NCBI GenBank assembly: GCA_029266815.1
Contig: JAQSWC010000011.1
Coordinates: 1-28,050 of the forward strand
DNA length: 28,050 nucleotides
Direction of reading: 5' to 3'
From: Paucimonas sp.
Lineage (GTDB): Bacteria; Pseudomonadota; Gammaproteobacteria; Burkholderiales; Burkholderiaceae_D
Shown: piece by piece, positions 26,871-28,050 of the stretch
Layout of the letters: each line of letters begins with the position of its first letter
How positions within the stretch are numbered: position 1 is the stretch's first letter
Position numbers and translations under genes: made by a program
Notes under the pieces: model-generated
Database searches by the model: none
Told to the model about the DNA's origin: nothing
The model's input: only the letters and a program-made list of their open reading frames with translations

Positions 26871-27110
26871 TTATTTTTTGAGCTGCGTTTCCAGCTCAGC
26901 CACTCGCGCTTCCAGCGCTTCCAGCTTAGCGCGCGTCTTCGCAAGTATCTGTGCCTGGATATCGAATTCCTCGCGTGTCACGAGATCCAGTTTCGAAAAG
27001 CCCTGGCTCATCATCGCCTTCACGTTCTTCTCTACATCCTTCATCGGCGAGTTCTGGATGGCTTCATTGATGCGGGCTTGCATCTCATCGAAAAAGTTAG
27101 GTTTGTTCAT
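26871..27110 (-). CDS. ubiK: ubiquinone biosynthesis accessory factor UbiK
   Basis: 79 residues, begins MNKPNFFDEMQARINEAIQNSP and continues KDVEKNVKAMMSQGFSKLDLVTREEFDIQAQIL, then a coiled-coil tail (AKLEALEARVAELETQLKK). This matches UbiK (BMFP/YqiC), a small helical trimer-forming protein that supports ubiquinone synthesis and binds membranes. A strong AAGGAAAGCG ribosome site precedes the ATG. It is the first gene of the ubiK-comM pair and diverges from the TorF porin gene across 218 bp, sharing the intergenic region with the NtrC/sigma-54 elements, which point the other way. Confidence 0.94.
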   Translation of the reverse strand: MNKPNFFDEMQARINEAIQNSPMKDVEKNVKAMMSQGFSKLDLVTREEFDIQAQILAKTRAKLEALEARVAELETQLKK

Positions 27111-27134
27111 CGCTTTCCTTTCCTGGAGCGGTCT

Positions 27135-27194
27135 GGCACCAATGTGGTGCGCACTAGTAAAGCGCGCTGCATGCTGGTGCGTCTTTAGGGTGCA
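27135..27194 (+). promoter_or_regulatory. two NtrC-type enhancer sites
   Basis: Site 1, GGCACC-AATGT-GGTGCG (27135-27151), matches the NtrC consensus TGCACC-N5-GGTGCA except for its outermost bases. Site 2, TGCGTC-TTTAG-GGTGCA (27178-27194), has a perfect right half. Their centres are 43 bp apart and lie about 147 and 104 bp before the expected start site, a placement like the two NtrC sites of enteric glnA. Confidence 0.75.
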
Positions 27195-27262
27195 TGCATC
27201 CTAGTTTATCGGTTCAATCGCCAAATTAATAGCAAAAGACTTAATTATCCAGGCCATATGAC

Positions 27263-27279
27263 TTGGCACAAGTCCTGCT
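27263..27279 (+). promoter_or_regulatory. sigma-54 promoter of the TorF porin gene
   Basis: TTGGCACAAGTCCTGCT fits the -24/-12 consensus, with GG and GC separated by exactly 10 bp and only two departures from the extended consensus. Expected start about 27290, leaving a leader of roughly 40 nt to the ATG. An AT-rich stretch at 27216-27228 between enhancers and promoter weakly resembles an IHF site. Confidence 0.85.
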
Positions 27280-27328
27280 AAACCATGCCGCAAAGTAAAT
27301 TTCGCCACTTAACATCGAAGGAAGCATG

Positions 27329-28050
27329 ATGAAAAAACTCGTACTGGCAGCAGCAATCGCTTCGGCATTCACCGCAAGCGCGGCTTTCGCGGATGAGGCG
27401 AAGCCTGACAATGAAGTGAGCTTCAATGCGGCAGTGACGTCCGACTACCGTTATCGCGGCATCTCGCAAACTCGCCTGAAACCTGCGTTGCAGGGCGGCG
27501 CGGACTATGTGAACAACCCCACCGGCATCTACGTCGGCACCTGGGCATCCACGATCAAGTGGATCAAGGATGCGGGCGGCGGCAGCAACGTTGAAGTCGA
27601 TGTCTACGCCGGAAAGCGCGGCGAGATCTCCGACAGCTTGAGTTATGACGTCGGCGTGCTGACCTATGTATATCCATCGAACGATCTGGTGGTCAGTGCC
27701 GACACGACCGAAATCTACGGTCAACTCGGTTTCGGCCCGGCTTATGTCAAGTACTCGCATTCGGTGACTAACCTGTTCGGTTTCGCGGACAGCAAGAACA
27801 GCGGCTATCTCGACGTCGGCGCCAACCTGGACATCGGCGGCGGGTTTACATTGAATCTGCACGCCGGCCACCAGAAGATCAAGAACAATTCGGTGTTCGA
27901 CTACACCGACTGGAAAGTCGGCGTCACCAAGGACTTCGGGGTCGTCACCGTGGCGCTTGCGGCTATCGGAACCAATGCCGACAAGGCTGCCTATGCTTCG
28001 CCAATCAACGGCAAGTTCATGGGCAAGAACGGCGCGGTTCTCACTGTCAG
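27329..28050 (+). CDS. TorF-family outer-membrane porin, cut by the right edge
   Basis: 240 codons are visible. I start at the second of two adjacent ATGs (27329) because GAAGGAAGC is then better spaced; 27326 is possible. A signal peptide MKKLVLAAAIASAFTASAAFA is followed by a repeating beta-strand pattern: VSFNAAVTSDYRYRGISQT, the hallmark of the TIGR02001/TorF group, then ALQGGADYVNNPTGIYVGTWAST, SYDVGVLTYVYPSN, YLDVGANLDIGGGFTLNLHAGHQ and DWKVGVTKDFGVVTVALA. Homologs precede glnK and amtB in betaproteobacteria (in Herbaspirillum, as I recall, the gene is called nlmA). With its sigma-54 promoter and NtrC sites, expression under nitrogen limitation is likely. glnK and amtB would lie outside the window. 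Confidence 0.9.
   Translation, partial: MKKLVLAAAIASAFTASAAFADEAKPDNEVSFNAAVTSDYRYRGISQTRLKPALQGGADYVNNPTGIYVGTWASTIKWIKDAGGGSNVEVDVYAGKRGEISDSLSYDVGVLTYVYPSNDLVVSADTTEIYGQLGFGPAYVKYSHSVTNLFGFADSKNSGYLDVGANLDIGGGFTLNLHAGHQKIKNNSVFDYTDWKVGVTKDFGVVTVALAAIGTNADKAAYASPINGKFMGKNGAVLTV

Overview
The window is chromosomal DNA of a betaproteobacterium, most likely Burkholderiales and probably Oxalobacteraceae (Herminiimonas, Herbaspirillum or Collimonas type). This rests on gene content and order: the block topB, smg, dprA, LysM protein, def, fmt; the block rsmB, DUF4390, ntrY, ntrX; the small Burkholderiales families DUF3567 and DUF1840; and comM, ubiK followed by a TorF-type porin gene. It is core genome. 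I see no phage, transposon, IS, CRISPR array, tRNA or rRNA.

Layout. 1-5000, minus strand: topB (cut by the left edge), smg, dprA and a secreted LysM protein; the last three read as one operon starting with the LysM gene. 5155-6650, plus: def and fmt. 6631-8414, minus: an Lrp/AsnC regulator whose end overlaps fmt, then a broken galE. 8415-8854: a dense regulatory stretch with two plus-strand intrinsic terminators, three dyads, a candidate small RNA and a candidate attenuator leader ahead of metH. 8855-12495, plus: metH, broken by an internal deletion. 12496-17115, minus: a degenerate EAL-HDOD protein, a class II glutamine amidotransferase, a TrmB-like methyltransferase, a DUF3567 protein, a CxCC mini-protein and an NtrX-like response regulator. 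17204-22454, minus: ntrY, DUF4390, rsmB, DUF1840 and a lipoprotein. 22561-24796, plus: a class A penicillin-binding protein, broken by an internal deletion. 24810-27110, minus: an exported protein, comM and ubiK. 27329 to the right edge, plus: a TorF-family porin with a near-consensus sigma-54 promoter and two NtrC-type sites.

Themes. Translation and processing (def, fmt, rsmB, TrmB-like), DNA uptake and topology (dprA, comM, topB), envelope (LysM protein, PBP1A, lipoprotein, porin) and nitrogen signalling (ntrYX-like pair, NtrC/sigma-54 porin promoter).

The most unusual points are three genes (galE, metH, PBP1A) each interrupted by one frame-breaking indel of a different kind, and the metH upstream region, where any transcript of metH must cross a strong intrinsic terminator ending 17 nt before the start codon. 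I found no new multi-gene defence or mobile system.
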